Shown here: piece after piece, positions 34,102 to 44,869 of the stretch
How positions within the stretch are numbered: the first letter of the stretch is position 1
Layout of the letters: each line of letters begins with the position of its first letter
Source: Theocolax elegans
Taxonomy: Eukaryota > Arthropoda > Insecta > Hymenoptera > Cerocephalidae
Length of the DNA stretch: 64,000 nt
NCBI GenBank assembly: GCA_026168455.1
Contig: CM047425.1
Coordinates: 39,200,118 to 39,264,117, forward strand
Reading direction: 5' to 3'
Translations under genes and position numbers: made by a program
The notes under the pieces: generated by a model
Seen by the model: only the letters and a program-made list of their open reading frames with translations
The model's database searches: none
What the model was told of the DNA's origin: nothing

Positions 34102-35180
34102 TTAAAGTTCTTGCTCGAAATGCCCTCCATTTTTTAGTTGACAATGCCCCATGCGATCATAAAATGATGAAACTGCTCTTTGAATCATTTCATTTGGGAT
34201 TGCCTGTATCGTGTCAATAATACGTTGTCGTAATTCCTCCAAGTTTGCAGGTTTAGTAGCATACACTTTGTTTTTGACGTAGCCCCATAAAAAATAATCT
34301 AGTGGCGACATGTCAGGGGAACGAGGTGGCCACTCAATAGTTCCTCTACGCCCAATTACTCGTCCTGGAAATGTTTGATCTAAATAATTACGCACGTTTA
34401 TTGCATAATGAGGGGCCGCCCCATCTTGTTGAAAGTAAGTGGTGTTAAAATTGTCACCGACAATCTCATTAACCGCAGGTACGATTTCATTCCTTAACAT
34501 GTTTAGATACTTTTTTCCTGTCAAATTACCTTCTATAAAATCGGCCCTACTATGCTATTGTTTATGATACCTGCCCAAACATTTAGTTTTTGTGGATGTT
34601 GTGTATGTGATTCCAAAAACCAGTGTGGATTCTCTGATGCCCAGAACCTACAATTGTGACGATTAACGTTGCCATCTAACTGAAAAGTACATTCATCAGA
34701 AAATACTATTTCGTTTAAAAAATTTTGCCGCGCATCTATACGGTTCATCATTAATTCGGCAAATTCCAGTCTTCGATCAAAATCATCCTCATTTAATTCT
34801 TGTACCAATTTGATTTTATATGGATGAAATTTCAACAATTTCATAATTCTATGAACGGAAGTCCTCCAAACATTTGTTTCCCGAGATACTTGCCTGATAG
34901 AGGTTCCAGGATTTTCAATGAATGATAATGCCACATTCAAAGAAGTTTCTTCATCAGTCGCAATCTTAGGCCTCCCACTTTTGGGGCAATCTTTGACACT
35001 ACCAGTTTGCTCAAAACGAGAAATAGTTTTTCCAACTGTTTTTTGTGAAATTCCTGGTTGCAACGGTAAACGGTATTCTGCATTAAATAAAGCCGCAACT
35101 CGACGATATGACCTGACCATGTTACCCCATCCTCTCATCATGAGAATGGTTATTCGTTCCCGTTCTGAAAGACGATTCAT
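34102..35180 (-). pseudogene. Mariner DD41D transposase, one frameshift
   Basis: The likely start is the ATG at 35180-35178 (MNRLSERERITIL). The N-terminal helix-turn-helix region binds the inverted repeats (SERERITIL.., SQKTVGKTISRFEQTG, then KSGRPK as linker and CIRQVSR-like second HTH). The catalytic domain has FSDECTF (first Asp), QQDGAAPHY (second Asp) and SPDMSPLDYFLW (third Asp). I count 41 residues between the second and third, so it is DD41D, a group I recall from the rosa element of fruit flies. At about 34530 a single base is missing from a T-run and a stop follows at once; the remaining 140 residues continue in another frame. With only this lesion the copy is recent but inactive. 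Confidence 0.92.
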
Positions 35181-35853
35181 ATTCAAATGAATAAAAGAAA
35201 TGAAGAATAAGTTGAGAATTGTAAAACAAAACTAATAATTGAAAACAGAATGAATGCTTTAATAGACCAAATTCAAACTTGTTCGTTGAAATTTTCAGAG
35301 TCACTGAAAACACTACCCACGAGGTTTTCGGGGTTGTTGTACACGAATATGGGCTCAGAATTTTAACTGGGTACCCCCGGTGTAACTCTTAAATATTTGA
35401 ATATCTGCACATTATTGCATATTTAAACATTTTCTCAAATTTGCAATCTTGCTATTTTTTTTATAAATTTGCTAGAATTAGTCGTGTTTATCTATTCCTT
35501 AAAACTGACGAAATCTTATTAGTTATACTCTTATTATAATAATGACACTAGCATTCAAAAAAGTGGTTTATTCTGGGAACGAGACCTATGTATTCTTATG
35601 TATTTGACGTGCTGAATCCGAATCCAACGTAGCTTTTACTCAGGCATCCCCAAAAATTTTTTAAAGTTATAAAAAACCGTGAAAAAGGTGAATAAAATCC
35701 ATATTAAAATGGTAAGATTCGGAGTAAAACAGTTTTTTATGAGTGTACGTGGTTTTTGTGTAATTTGACTTGCTAAACCCAAATCCAGGGCTTATTTTAC
35801 CCGGTTGGATCAGACTGTCTTGCCTTCACCGGCAGGACACCAGCCTGTCTTGC

Positions 35854-36104
35854 ATTTTTGCAAATTTTCCAATTTTGCAAATTTTCCAATTTTGCAAATT
35901 TTTTATTTTTGCAAATTTTCCAAATTTGCAAATTTTTTATTTTTGCAAATTTTCCAATTTTGCAAATTTTTTATTTTTGCAAATTTTCCAATTTTGCAAA
36001 TTTTCCAATTTTGCAAATTTTTTATTTTTGCAAATTTTCCAATTTTGCAAATTTTTCAATTTTGCAAATTTTATATTTTTGCAAATTTTTCAATTTTGCA
36101 AATT
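35854..36104 (+). repeat. 16-17-bp subterminal minisatellite
   Basis: About 15 units of TTTTGCAAATTTTCCAA and variants. It has no partner in the left arm, so it expanded after the mirror arms formed. Confidence 0.9.
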
Positions 36105-36196
36105 TTTTAGTTTTACTTTTTTACTTAAGCATTCCATCGTGAGGGACAAAGGAGAATCACGTTAAGCAAGCATCCCATCGTGAGAGGCAATGCGAC

Positions 36197-36694
36197 TCAT
36201 TTCTGGCATTACGTTTTCCGCTCTCTTTGAATCCGGTGTCAGAAATAAGGCTGTCCATAAAAAATTTACTTTGACCTTTGAATGACCTTGAAAATTAACT
36301 CCAAGGTCGAGATACTCAAGGTTGTTAATCCCAAAATCTACTCTGACAATTATTCGCCCACAATCCGAAAAAATTCAAAGAAAATAGCTTGTTTACGATT
36401 TTTCAATATTTAACCTTCATTTTACTTTTTGAAGGTCATTCTAACAAATTGAAAACCATCGCTTTGGACGTAAAATTTTTCGCTCTTTCTGAATCCGGTG
36501 TCAAAAATAGGGGTTCCCATTTAAAAAAATCTCTTTGACCTTCAAATAACCTTGAAGGTCAAGCTTAAGGTCAAATTGAAGGTCACCATCAGATGCATCG
36601 TTTGATTTCCTAAAGCTTTTATATTGAAAGTTTTTTTCCTAGCACCCTTATTTTCCGAGATATTCAGGTGTGTCCATACTTTTGGGACACCCTG
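36197..36694 (-). repeat. Mariner right terminal inverted repeat
   Basis: Inverse of 33222-33720. TA target duplication follows at 36695-36696. Confidence 0.93.
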
Positions 36695-36696
36695 TA

Positions 36697-36860
36697 TATA
36701 ACATATATATATAACATATATATGACATATATATATATAAAACATATATATATATATATAAAACATATATATATATATATGTTGAATTCTGAATTCTTAG
36801 ACACGGCGGCGGCGGCGGCGAAATATTTATATATTATAGAGATATATATATATATACATT
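36697..36860 (+). repeat. Satellite resumed, one unit
   Basis: The AT modules continue directly from 33219, and a nineteenth core starts at 36781. This confirms that the mariner inserted into the array. Confidence 0.9.
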
Positions 36861-37027
36861 TTATAGTAAAAAAAATTATAACATAAATTTAATGAGTTTC
36901 GATTACATATAAATCAAATATAAAAAGTAAGCAATTCTACAGTTTTTAACATAATGATTTTAATATATTTCTATTTTGGTACAAAAATACCAACATATTG
37001 ACTGTATCAATAATTCTCCCTTTCTCC

Positions 37028-37030
<3 letters not shown>

Positions 37031-37064
<34 letters not shown>
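37031..37064. repeat. (TC)n tract at LINE A 5' end
   Basis: Pure TC for 34 bp, then LINE sequence begins with the small hairpin GAGGCGCAATAGCCTC. Confidence 0.9.
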
Positions 37065-37065
<1 letters not shown>

Positions 37066-38247
37066 AGGCGCAATAGCCTCTGCGCAAAGCTGTTTCGTTT
37101 GTAAAGTGCGAATTACAAGAAAGGATTATTCGGAGATATGTCCGTCGTGCAATAACATCACGCACTCGCACTGCGTATCAATTCTACCTGATACAAACAT
37201 ACGGCGGTGTTGTCATTTAGTGCGGGCATCTGTGGCCTCGAGTGTTAGTGGTGAATTATATCGGGCGGGGGCAGCACCTCTCGAAACTCCCTTTACCACG
37301 TCATGCGCCAAGCGTTTGGCCTCGCCCCCATCACCATCATTGACACAGGTTGCTAAGCAACCTCGCGCAACCACACCTCCTGCTCCCACTGCAGAACGTT
37401 CGGGCGGTACTCGGGATACCGTCGCGATGGCAGACGCTCCTCCAACGTGGTTCACTAGTTATGAGCGCGCTATTGTGAAATTGGTCGAAAGGGTTGAGAC
37501 CAAAGTCGACGGCGTAGACTCAAAACTCAATACATTAAGTGCCGAGCTAAACTTGTTACGCGGACGCGTGGACACACTTGAAACAAGCGTTAATGAACGT
37601 TTCGGTGAAGTAGGAACTCGTGTGAAGCGTCTTGAAGTCAACGTCAGCAGACTTTTCGATCGTGATCCTCCCTCGATACCGGCAACTGTGGACGATATCG
37701 CTAGTCAAGATAAAAATTCTTGTGATCTCTTTTTCACAGATCTGCCTGTCGTTTCCACACTAAGCGACCTTAATTAATAGAAGTTGTTTTGGCTCGCATC
37801 AAACTACCTCTGGTCACACCTCACATCGTCGAGATCCGACCATGGTTGCCGCACTCGACTAATTCCATCAATTTATCCAATTTGAGCCAATCGATGAACG
37901 AACTATCCGTTCCCACCACGTCAAAAGGCCTGGTGTGTAGGGTTACTTCATCTGCGGTCAGAGACCTAATTATAGAAAGAGCCCACCTTCTAAGGGGTGC
38001 GACAATTTCAAATACTTTCGGAACGGGAGGGGAGTCTTCCTTATTTATTAGGCCACTGTGGCTAAAGTCGATACATGACTTGTGGACGAAATCCCTATGT
38101 AAAGCAAAGAAGTTAGGCTATTTGCGCCCGGTAATTAAAAATTATGTTGTTTATATGCGTAAAGAGAAAAAAGGAGCATTGTTTCGTGTTAACTCCGAGG
38201 CTGAACTCCTCATTCTACCGTCAAATTCTGTGCTTCCTTCCTTATGA
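37065..38247 (+). pseudogene. LINE A ORF1, zinc-finger/coiled-coil RNA-binding protein
   Basis: ORF1 proteins of this type bind element RNA in the ribonucleoprotein. The frame is open from within the TC tract, and no convincing initiator ATG lies after it. A PHD-like zinc motif comes first (CFVCK..CPSC..THSHC, about 37090-37170), then a Pro/Ser-rich linker. A heptad-rich coiled coil (about 37465-37660; VERVETKVDGVDSKL..) follows. The first frame stops at 37775-37777; the C-terminal part, 37789-38247, is in another frame and ends LFRVNSEAELLIL. That part resembles the C-terminal domain of insect LINE ORF1 proteins. One frameshift plus stop therefore separates the halves. Confidence 0.75.
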
Positions 38248-38382
38248 GGGGCAGCTAGTCAGACGTCTCTATCTCATTCACACATACACATTCATTCCTT
38301 CTCTATCATTCATCTTAATATTAATCGACTCAAGACACACTTTTCATCAATAGAAGCCTTAATTTATCCACAAGCCTATGAT

Positions 38383-41300
38383 GTGATTGCTTTCACTGAG
38401 ACTTTTTTAACAGAATCTGACTCCTCTGATATAGTAATATTGCCAGGGTACTCCCTTTACATACTTGATCGAGTGTGTAAGGAAGGAGGGGGTGTTGCTG
38501 CATATGTCAGACATGAATATAAAGTTAATATACTGGCTCATTCTGATAAGCTGTTCTCAATCTCTCCTGAGTTTTTTATATTACATATTGTCGGCAAATC
38601 GACTTCGCCGATTTTGAGCGTAGTTTTCAGACGTCCAGCAGCATCTTACCCTACTGTTTTTTTCGAATTATTATCTGATATCCTTCCTTCCCATGGTCTC
38701 GCTGTTATCACCGGCGACTTCAATATTGATATGATGTCCTGAAGTGCCGCGGCAGACATGATGAGAGCCAATATAGCAGCTGTCAATCTATCACTCATTG
38801 ATTCCGATCCAACTCATCATGCTGTCACATTCTTAGGTTATTCACACACAAGGCTTGATCTCTTCTTGATTAGTGATCCTTTGCGTGATTTTAATTATTT
38901 TAAATCAACGACCCCTTTTGCTGCGGGTTACGATTACATAGCAGTTCAGTTACTGACTATTAGAGATCCGCCTAAAATAAAGAGGTACTAGTCACGTGAT
39001 TTGGAAGGGATTAACCTCCAAGAACTCGCTATTACTTGCAACTCCATTTACAATTCTAACTCACCTCACTCATCTCAATTTTCATCTAGTCCTCATATTG
39101 CAAGTCCTATAGAGTCGCCTGAGCAGATTTCGAACTCGTACTTGAATTTGAATTTAAATTCGTCTAACCTGCTGTCTTGTCCTCCCAACAACCATATATC
39201 CTACATCCAGTCACCTAATTCATTTATCACTACTCACCACACAAATCCACTCAACATGTCATCATCTAATTTATTTTCCATACCTTATCTCAGTCGCTCA
39301 CCCAGCATGTCTTCACCTAATTTATTACTCACAACTCATAACTTTCATTCAATTAGCCAGGTATCGCAAATCGCTATGCTCTCTCCTCACGAACACAACT
39401 CGCTGCTTCATAATCATAATTAATTTCATGACGTTTCATCCTCTCACCTCATGGTATCTGCTCTCTCCGCTTTCGATTCCCTTCCGCCGGCTAAACTGGT
39501 AATGATTGACAACAAATCCAAACCATGGATGACAGCAGAGGTTAGAGGACTTATTAAGTCTAGGAATATTGCGTTCAAAACCTTCAAATCCTCAAACCGC
39601 ATGGAAGATTACGAGAAATTCAAACTATTAAGAAACAGAATCTCAAATCTTCTCGATAGCAATAAATACAACTATCTCACAAACAAGCTAAAAAATGCTG
39701 CAAACCCGAAAGCTAAATGGAGGGAATCGAAAAACCTGGAATTATGCTCTAAGACTAACTTGTCTCCATTGGATACTTTCACCACCCAGCAATTAAATTA
39801 CTATGTATCTATTTCGAATCGGGTTCCTCCACTCTCACCTTTCTTCTTAAACTCAATTTATTCCTCCGCCCCTGACCTATCTAGTCCGTCCAAATTTGAA
39901 TTTGATTCAATTAGTTCCCTAGGAGTTCAGCGTGCCCTCTCTAAAGCAAAATCGAGGGCAGTGGGGACGGACGGGCTATCTGTGGCGATGCTAAGAATGC
40001 TCGAGCCACAATTGACCCCACGGCTTACAGCTATGTTCAACGACATGTTGTCGCTCGGTTTTTTTCCCGACTGTTGGAAGAAATCTATACTTTTTCCATT
40101 GGCGAAGTCAAATAGGATCGAATCACTCTCGGACACCAGACCCATTGCTAAATTCTGCGAGGTCTCAAAATTGCTTGAGCGGCTGGTACATTCACAGTTG
40201 TCTTATTACTTGGAAACTAATCATAAACTGATTGACAGACAAGCAGGATTTCGCAGAGGCCATAGTACGCAGACTGCACTCTTAGGCGTTCTCGATGATA
40301 TCAGAAGGGCCATTGATTCGCGCATGATCACAATATTAGTCCTGTTTGACTTCTCCAAGGCGTTCGACTCGGTACCACACGGCCCTCTGCTGCTTAACCT
40401 GCGCGATATAGGTTGTTCGAATACGGTATTGAGGTGGTTTTTTCACTACTTAGTTGGTCGTTCGCAAGCAGTTGCGGATTAGTTGAGCGTCTGCTCCGAC
40501 TGGCTTGGGGTAAATTCGGGCGTACCGCAGAGCAGTGTTTTGGGTCCTTTGCGTTTTTCGGTCTTCAATAACGACCTTCCCGAAGTACTCGAATTTAGTA
40601 ATTACATGATATATGCCGATGATGCTCAGGTTTATTCCTCTTTTCCCCCGGGGGAATTCGAACTAGGTGTCCAACGTATCACGAGTGATGCCAACGCGGT
40701 TGCATCTTGGGCTACCTTAAACGGCCTAAACTTGAATGTAAATAAAACTAAAGTAATGATCCTAGGCAGTAAGGCATACATCTTGCGTATAGACCTAACC
40801 ACCGCCCCGCGAGTTAAGCTGGCGAACAATTACCTCCACTATGAAAACCAGGTGAAATCATTGGGCGTCTGGCTGCTGCCAACTCTGGACTGGTCCAAGC
40901 ACGTATTATCTATCACACAGAGGGTGCATGGGATTTTACGTTCGTTACGTTTCCACAGACGGGCATTCTCCAGGAATACCCGTAAACACCTTGTCGAAGC
41001 TTTAGTTTTGCCTCACTTTGACTACGCCTGTGCAGTCTACAATGACTTGGACCAGACCAGAAATTTAAAGCTCCAGAGACTACTTAATGCTTGCGTCAGA
41101 TTTGTTTGGGGAAATTTACGTAGATACGACCACGTGACCCCCTACAGATTGAAGCTGGGCTGGTTATCTGTGGAGTCGAGACGGCTATTTTTCATCAGCT
41201 CTCTTTCATACAGCATTCTGGCACACAACTCACATTACCTTTCAGATCATTTCATCAGAATCAATAGCTCTACTGATCAACGCTTTTCGTCCAGTCATTC

Positions 41301-41586
41301 TCCGAAACCGCTGACCTATTTACCACCTCGTACTGAATCACTCCACAAATCATTTGTCATCACTGCCACTAAACAGTTAAACTCATTCCCCTTCATATCA
41401 TTTGATCCAGCTCATCTTAACACCTTCAAATCACTTATCTTCGAACACCTCCTTCGTCTCGACTCCATTGCATGGGAGGAAAGAGTGATAAACGAAAATT
41501 TATTCCGTCCCCTTACAAGCGATTTAAGTGATTTAAGCGATTTAAGCGAAGTTAGCGAGATAGGCTTACCCTCCAGCACGCAATAA
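38383..41586 (+). pseudogene. LINE A ORF2, endonuclease and reverse transcriptase
   Basis: One reading frame runs the full length and is broken only by stops at 38740, 38989, 39421 and 40480. Comparison with LINE C suggests that the first two arose by C-to-T or G-to-A change. The endonuclease (about 38383-38985) keeps TET and GDFNID, but the usual GHD near its end reads GYD, so the catalytic His is lost. The RT (about 39940-40900) has DFSKAFDSVPH, GVPQSSVLGPL (normally QGS) and the catalytic YADDAQVY. A thumb and C-terminal region with HFDYACAVYNDL follow. The element nicks target DNA and reverse-transcribes its RNA in the nucleus; this copy cannot. Confidence 0.88.
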
Positions 41587-41943
41587 ACCGTCGCAGTATT
41601 TATCTTTCATTTTTTTTCACATTATTTTATATGCTTACTTTCTATGCGTTACTAATTGTTATTCTTAGCTCTTAAGTTATCAATCTTTTAATTTTCAATC
41701 ATTTTGTATACTGCTGCTTTTTGCGTTTTTGCGTTTTAATTTATCACGATTATATCACTGCGTATTTTTTTTGTTATTTATATACTTTTTATTTTTTATT
41801 ATTACTTTTATATTGTTAATTTTGTTTGTTATTTTATTTTATTATTAATATTGTTATTCAACGCACTGTATACTTTTGTGTTTACGGGGTCTCTACCCCA
41901 TAAAAACCCAATAAATTATCTATCTATCTATCTATCTATCTAT

Positions 41944-42082
<139 letters not shown>

Positions 42083-43910
42083 AAACACAGACCATGGGTT
42101 ACATAAGACATTAGAGCTGATATTAAAGCCAGAAACATGGCGTTCAGAGTTTTTCATAATTCGGGTTCTGCTTCGGATTATGATAAATACAAGTCCCTGA
42201 GGAATCGTGTCAAGAATTCACTTAACTCCAGTAAATTTCAATTCCTGGAGTCTAAACTTCGTAACGAAAAAGAACCCACCAAGTCTTGGATACACCTTAA
42301 GAACATGGGTCTCTGCTCCAAGACGAGCCCTTCGCCATTGCAGCATTTCTACTCAATCAGCTCTCCTAGGTGTACTTGATAATGTAAGAAGGGCCATCGA
42401 CTCTAGAAAGATCACGATTTTAGTCTTGTTTGACTTCTCTAAAGCCTTTGACACGGTACCTCACGATCGACTGATCCAGAAGTTGAGCAATATCGGCTGC
42501 TCTGATATTGTACTGAATTGGTTCTACAGATACCTTGTTGGCCGCACGCAGGCCGTGGTGGACGATATTGGTATGACATCAGACTGACTCGAGGTGAACG
42601 CGGGTGTACCTCAGGGCAGTGTCCTAGGTTCTGTTCTATTCTCCATTTTCATTAACGATTTGCCTAGGATCCTTAAATATTGCAATTATATGTTATTCGC
42701 CGACGACGCCCAAATTTATTATTCGTTTTTTCCATCAGACCTTAGTACTGGAGTTCAACGTGTTTCTCATGATGCGAATGCAATAGTTAGCTGGGCGATT
42801 AATAACGGTCTTATGCTTAATGTGGAAAAAACGAAGGTCATGATCCTGGGTAGTCAGGCTTATTTGGCTCGTATCAACCTGGACACTGCTCCGAGGGTCA
42901 GACTATGTGATAATTATTTGAAGTACGAAAATGCGGTAAAATCGCTTGCAGTTATGATTACTCCTACCCTCGACTGGTCAAAGCAAGTCATGGCAATTTC
43001 AAGGCGTGTTCGCAGAGTCTTACACTCGCTGCGCTATTACAACAAAACTATGTCACTTAAATTCCGAAAGAACTTGGTAGAATCGCTCATTTTCCCGCAT
43101 TTTGATTATGCGTGTGCGGTTTATCATGATGTAGATCCAGGAATCTTAAACTCCAAAGACTGCTGAATGCGTGCGTAAGATTTGTATGGGGAAATATAGC
43201 GAGACGTGATCATGTTACTCCGCATAGATTAGGCTTAAAATGGCTTTCGGTCGAGTCCAGACGATCCTTTCTCATTGGCTCTTTAGCCTACAACTTTAAT
43301 TCTCATAAATCACCTACTTACTTGGCAAATCATTTTATTAAGCTTGACACTCCTGATCAGAATGCCGGCTCTTCCTCTCGTCACCCACCTAAACCCCTCA
43401 CCTATTTTCCACCACGCACTGAATCATTAAATAAGTCATTCGTCATAACCTCCACCCGCATCCTCAACCAGTTTCCTTCCATCACCTTTAATCCCTCTTC
43501 CATAGATAACTTCAAAACTCTCCTCTTCAATCATCTGTTTGGGCTCGACAGGACTGCCTGGTCTACACGAATCATGACCGAGGGCATCACACCACGGCCT
43601 ATCCCGCACTTCGAGGAAGCTACTTAGTTGCTTAGTTATGCGTAGGCTAGATCTATTTATTTATCTTTGCGAGCGATTCGTCATTTGTTTGTTATTTGTT
43701 AAACTATTTATTATTTAGTATTAAGATTATTGTAAATATGTTATTTTTATTTGTAATTTTATTGTATCGCTTTTTATTTGTAATTTTATTTCGATTCTAT
43801 TTTGTTATGAAATTTTAATTTTAACTACTTTGTAGTTTCTTGTATCTTTCTGTTAGTGCCTATGGGGTTTCTACCCCAAAAGGCCAAATAAAAAAAACAA
43901 TCAATCAATC
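42083..43910 (+). mobile_element. LINE B, 5'-truncated and internally deleted
   Basis: It begins in the endonuclease-RT linker (MAFRVFHNSG.., 42137) directly after TC repeats. Near 42345 about 500 bp present in LINE A are missing, joining the linker to QSALLGVLD and changing frame. RT follows (42360-43150) with DFSKAFDTVPH, GVPQGSVLG and FADDAQIY; a TGA at 42585 replaces a Trp codon. A frameshift near 43145 moves the C-terminal part to 43322-43627. The tail has the same hairpin (GGGGTTTCTACCCC) and a (CAAT)n end, then TC-rich DNA. It is a sister subfamily of LINE A, not a recent copy. Confidence 0.88.
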
Positions 43911-44005
43911 AATCTCCCTATCTCTCTTTTGTCTCACTATCTGTTTCTTTCTCGTCTTTCTCTCTGGCTGTCTGTTACTCTCTTTTTCATTCTCGCTCTC
44001 AATCT
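43911..44005. repeat. Degenerate TC-rich tract after LINE B
   Basis: CTCCCTATCTCTC, TCTTTCTCTCTGG and similar phrases; the 3' flank of LINE B. Confidence 0.7.
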
Positions 44006-44222
44006 AGTAATTCGCGGGTTGAGGTCACAAAAAACATTGTAATAATTTTTTATTAATTTAGTGATATAAAAAATAAATAAATACAACGGTTTGTAAATAC
44101 CCTTGTACACGTATTTTTGATATTCACGTATCCGCATACCCGTGTCTTAAATGACGTGTAGTACGAGTATCCATGACACGGGTACATGTGTATCCAAATA
44201 CACGTATAAAATCGCAAGCTCT

Positions 44223-44345
44223 ACCATAAAGTGTACGTGCAGTACATGTATCCATACAGTGTACGTCTAGTACACGTTATTGTAAAGTGTATGTACAGTA
44301 CATGTTACCATAAAGTACACATACGTAAAGTGCAGAGTTAGTACA
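44223..44345. repeat. 28-bp minisatellite, about 3.5 units
   Basis: Units begin ACCATAAAGTGTACGTGCAG, ATCCATACAGTGTACGTCTA, ATTGTAAAGTGTATGTACAG and ACCATAAAGTACACATACG. The first unit abuts the right end of the candidate MULE-like element. Confidence 0.8.
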
Positions 44346-44869
44346 TATGTGCTAATACTTTAATTTTTTGTATTTATAACAGTGTATTTATATCACACAT
44401 GTATAATCGGAGAATAGTTTGCAAATATAATTTGCCATTTGATAATATTACTGTATACAGTAAAGAAAAGATTTATTTATATGTATGTCTTATTACTTTA
44501 AACTAAAATTAAAAAACTTACAGAAAGGTAAGCTATTATGGTACTGTAATTATAATCAATAGAATGATTACACATTCAATAATATTATGTACTTTTAAGT
44601 TTTGCAGTAAACTATAGATTTACTTTTACAGTAAATGTTATATATTTTTTTACAATCAATAATGTAATTAATTTTTACCAGCGCTGTGTTCTGTATCTTG
44701 TGTTACATTTTCGCTTACTAGCACCATCTGTGGGCATGCAACTGAATATGTATTAGTATATAATACAGAGGACGCCACAGATATTTTCTGTTAGGTTAGT
44801 TTTATATAGGGTATCGATAAAACAGAACGCACGGACCTGCACAACAATTTTGCGTCGGGTATGACATCC
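44346..44869. other. AT-rich spacer
   Basis: No gene seen. A CCATCTGTGGG phrase (44726) and a near-inverse GCCACAGAT (44774) are too short to call. Confidence 0.4.

Larger units (their letters stand above)
33220..36696 (-). mobile_element. Large DD41D mariner element, 3,473 bp
   Basis: TA flanks CAGGGTGTCCCAAAAGTATG (from 33222) and its inverse (to 36694). Outer inverted repeats are about 498 bp each. Inside them a second pair of inverted blocks (33889-33950 with 36136-36198) and a third (33958-34070 with 35811-35852) extend the mirror arms to about 850-880 bp per side. Between them lies one transposase gene on the minus strand. Most mariners are about 1.3 kb, so this is an outsized, foldback-like form. 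It sits inside the GGC satellite, which resumes at 36697. Confidence 0.93.
37065..41943 (+). mobile_element. LINE A, near full-length, CR1/Jockey group
   Basis: Order: (TC)n, ORF1 with zinc finger and coiled coil, ORF2 with endonuclease and RT, 3' UTR, hairpin GGGGTCTCTACCCC (about 41886-41899), then an (ATCT)n tail (41918-41943) and more TC repeats. It is the most complete of four LINE copies here. Clade assignment rests on ORF1 architecture and RT motifs and is inference. Confidence 0.9.

Noticed and set aside
35770..36165. Phe/Gln/Ile-rich frames with repeating FCKFSNFANF
   Set aside because: Read-through of the 16-17-bp minisatellite inside the mariner arm.
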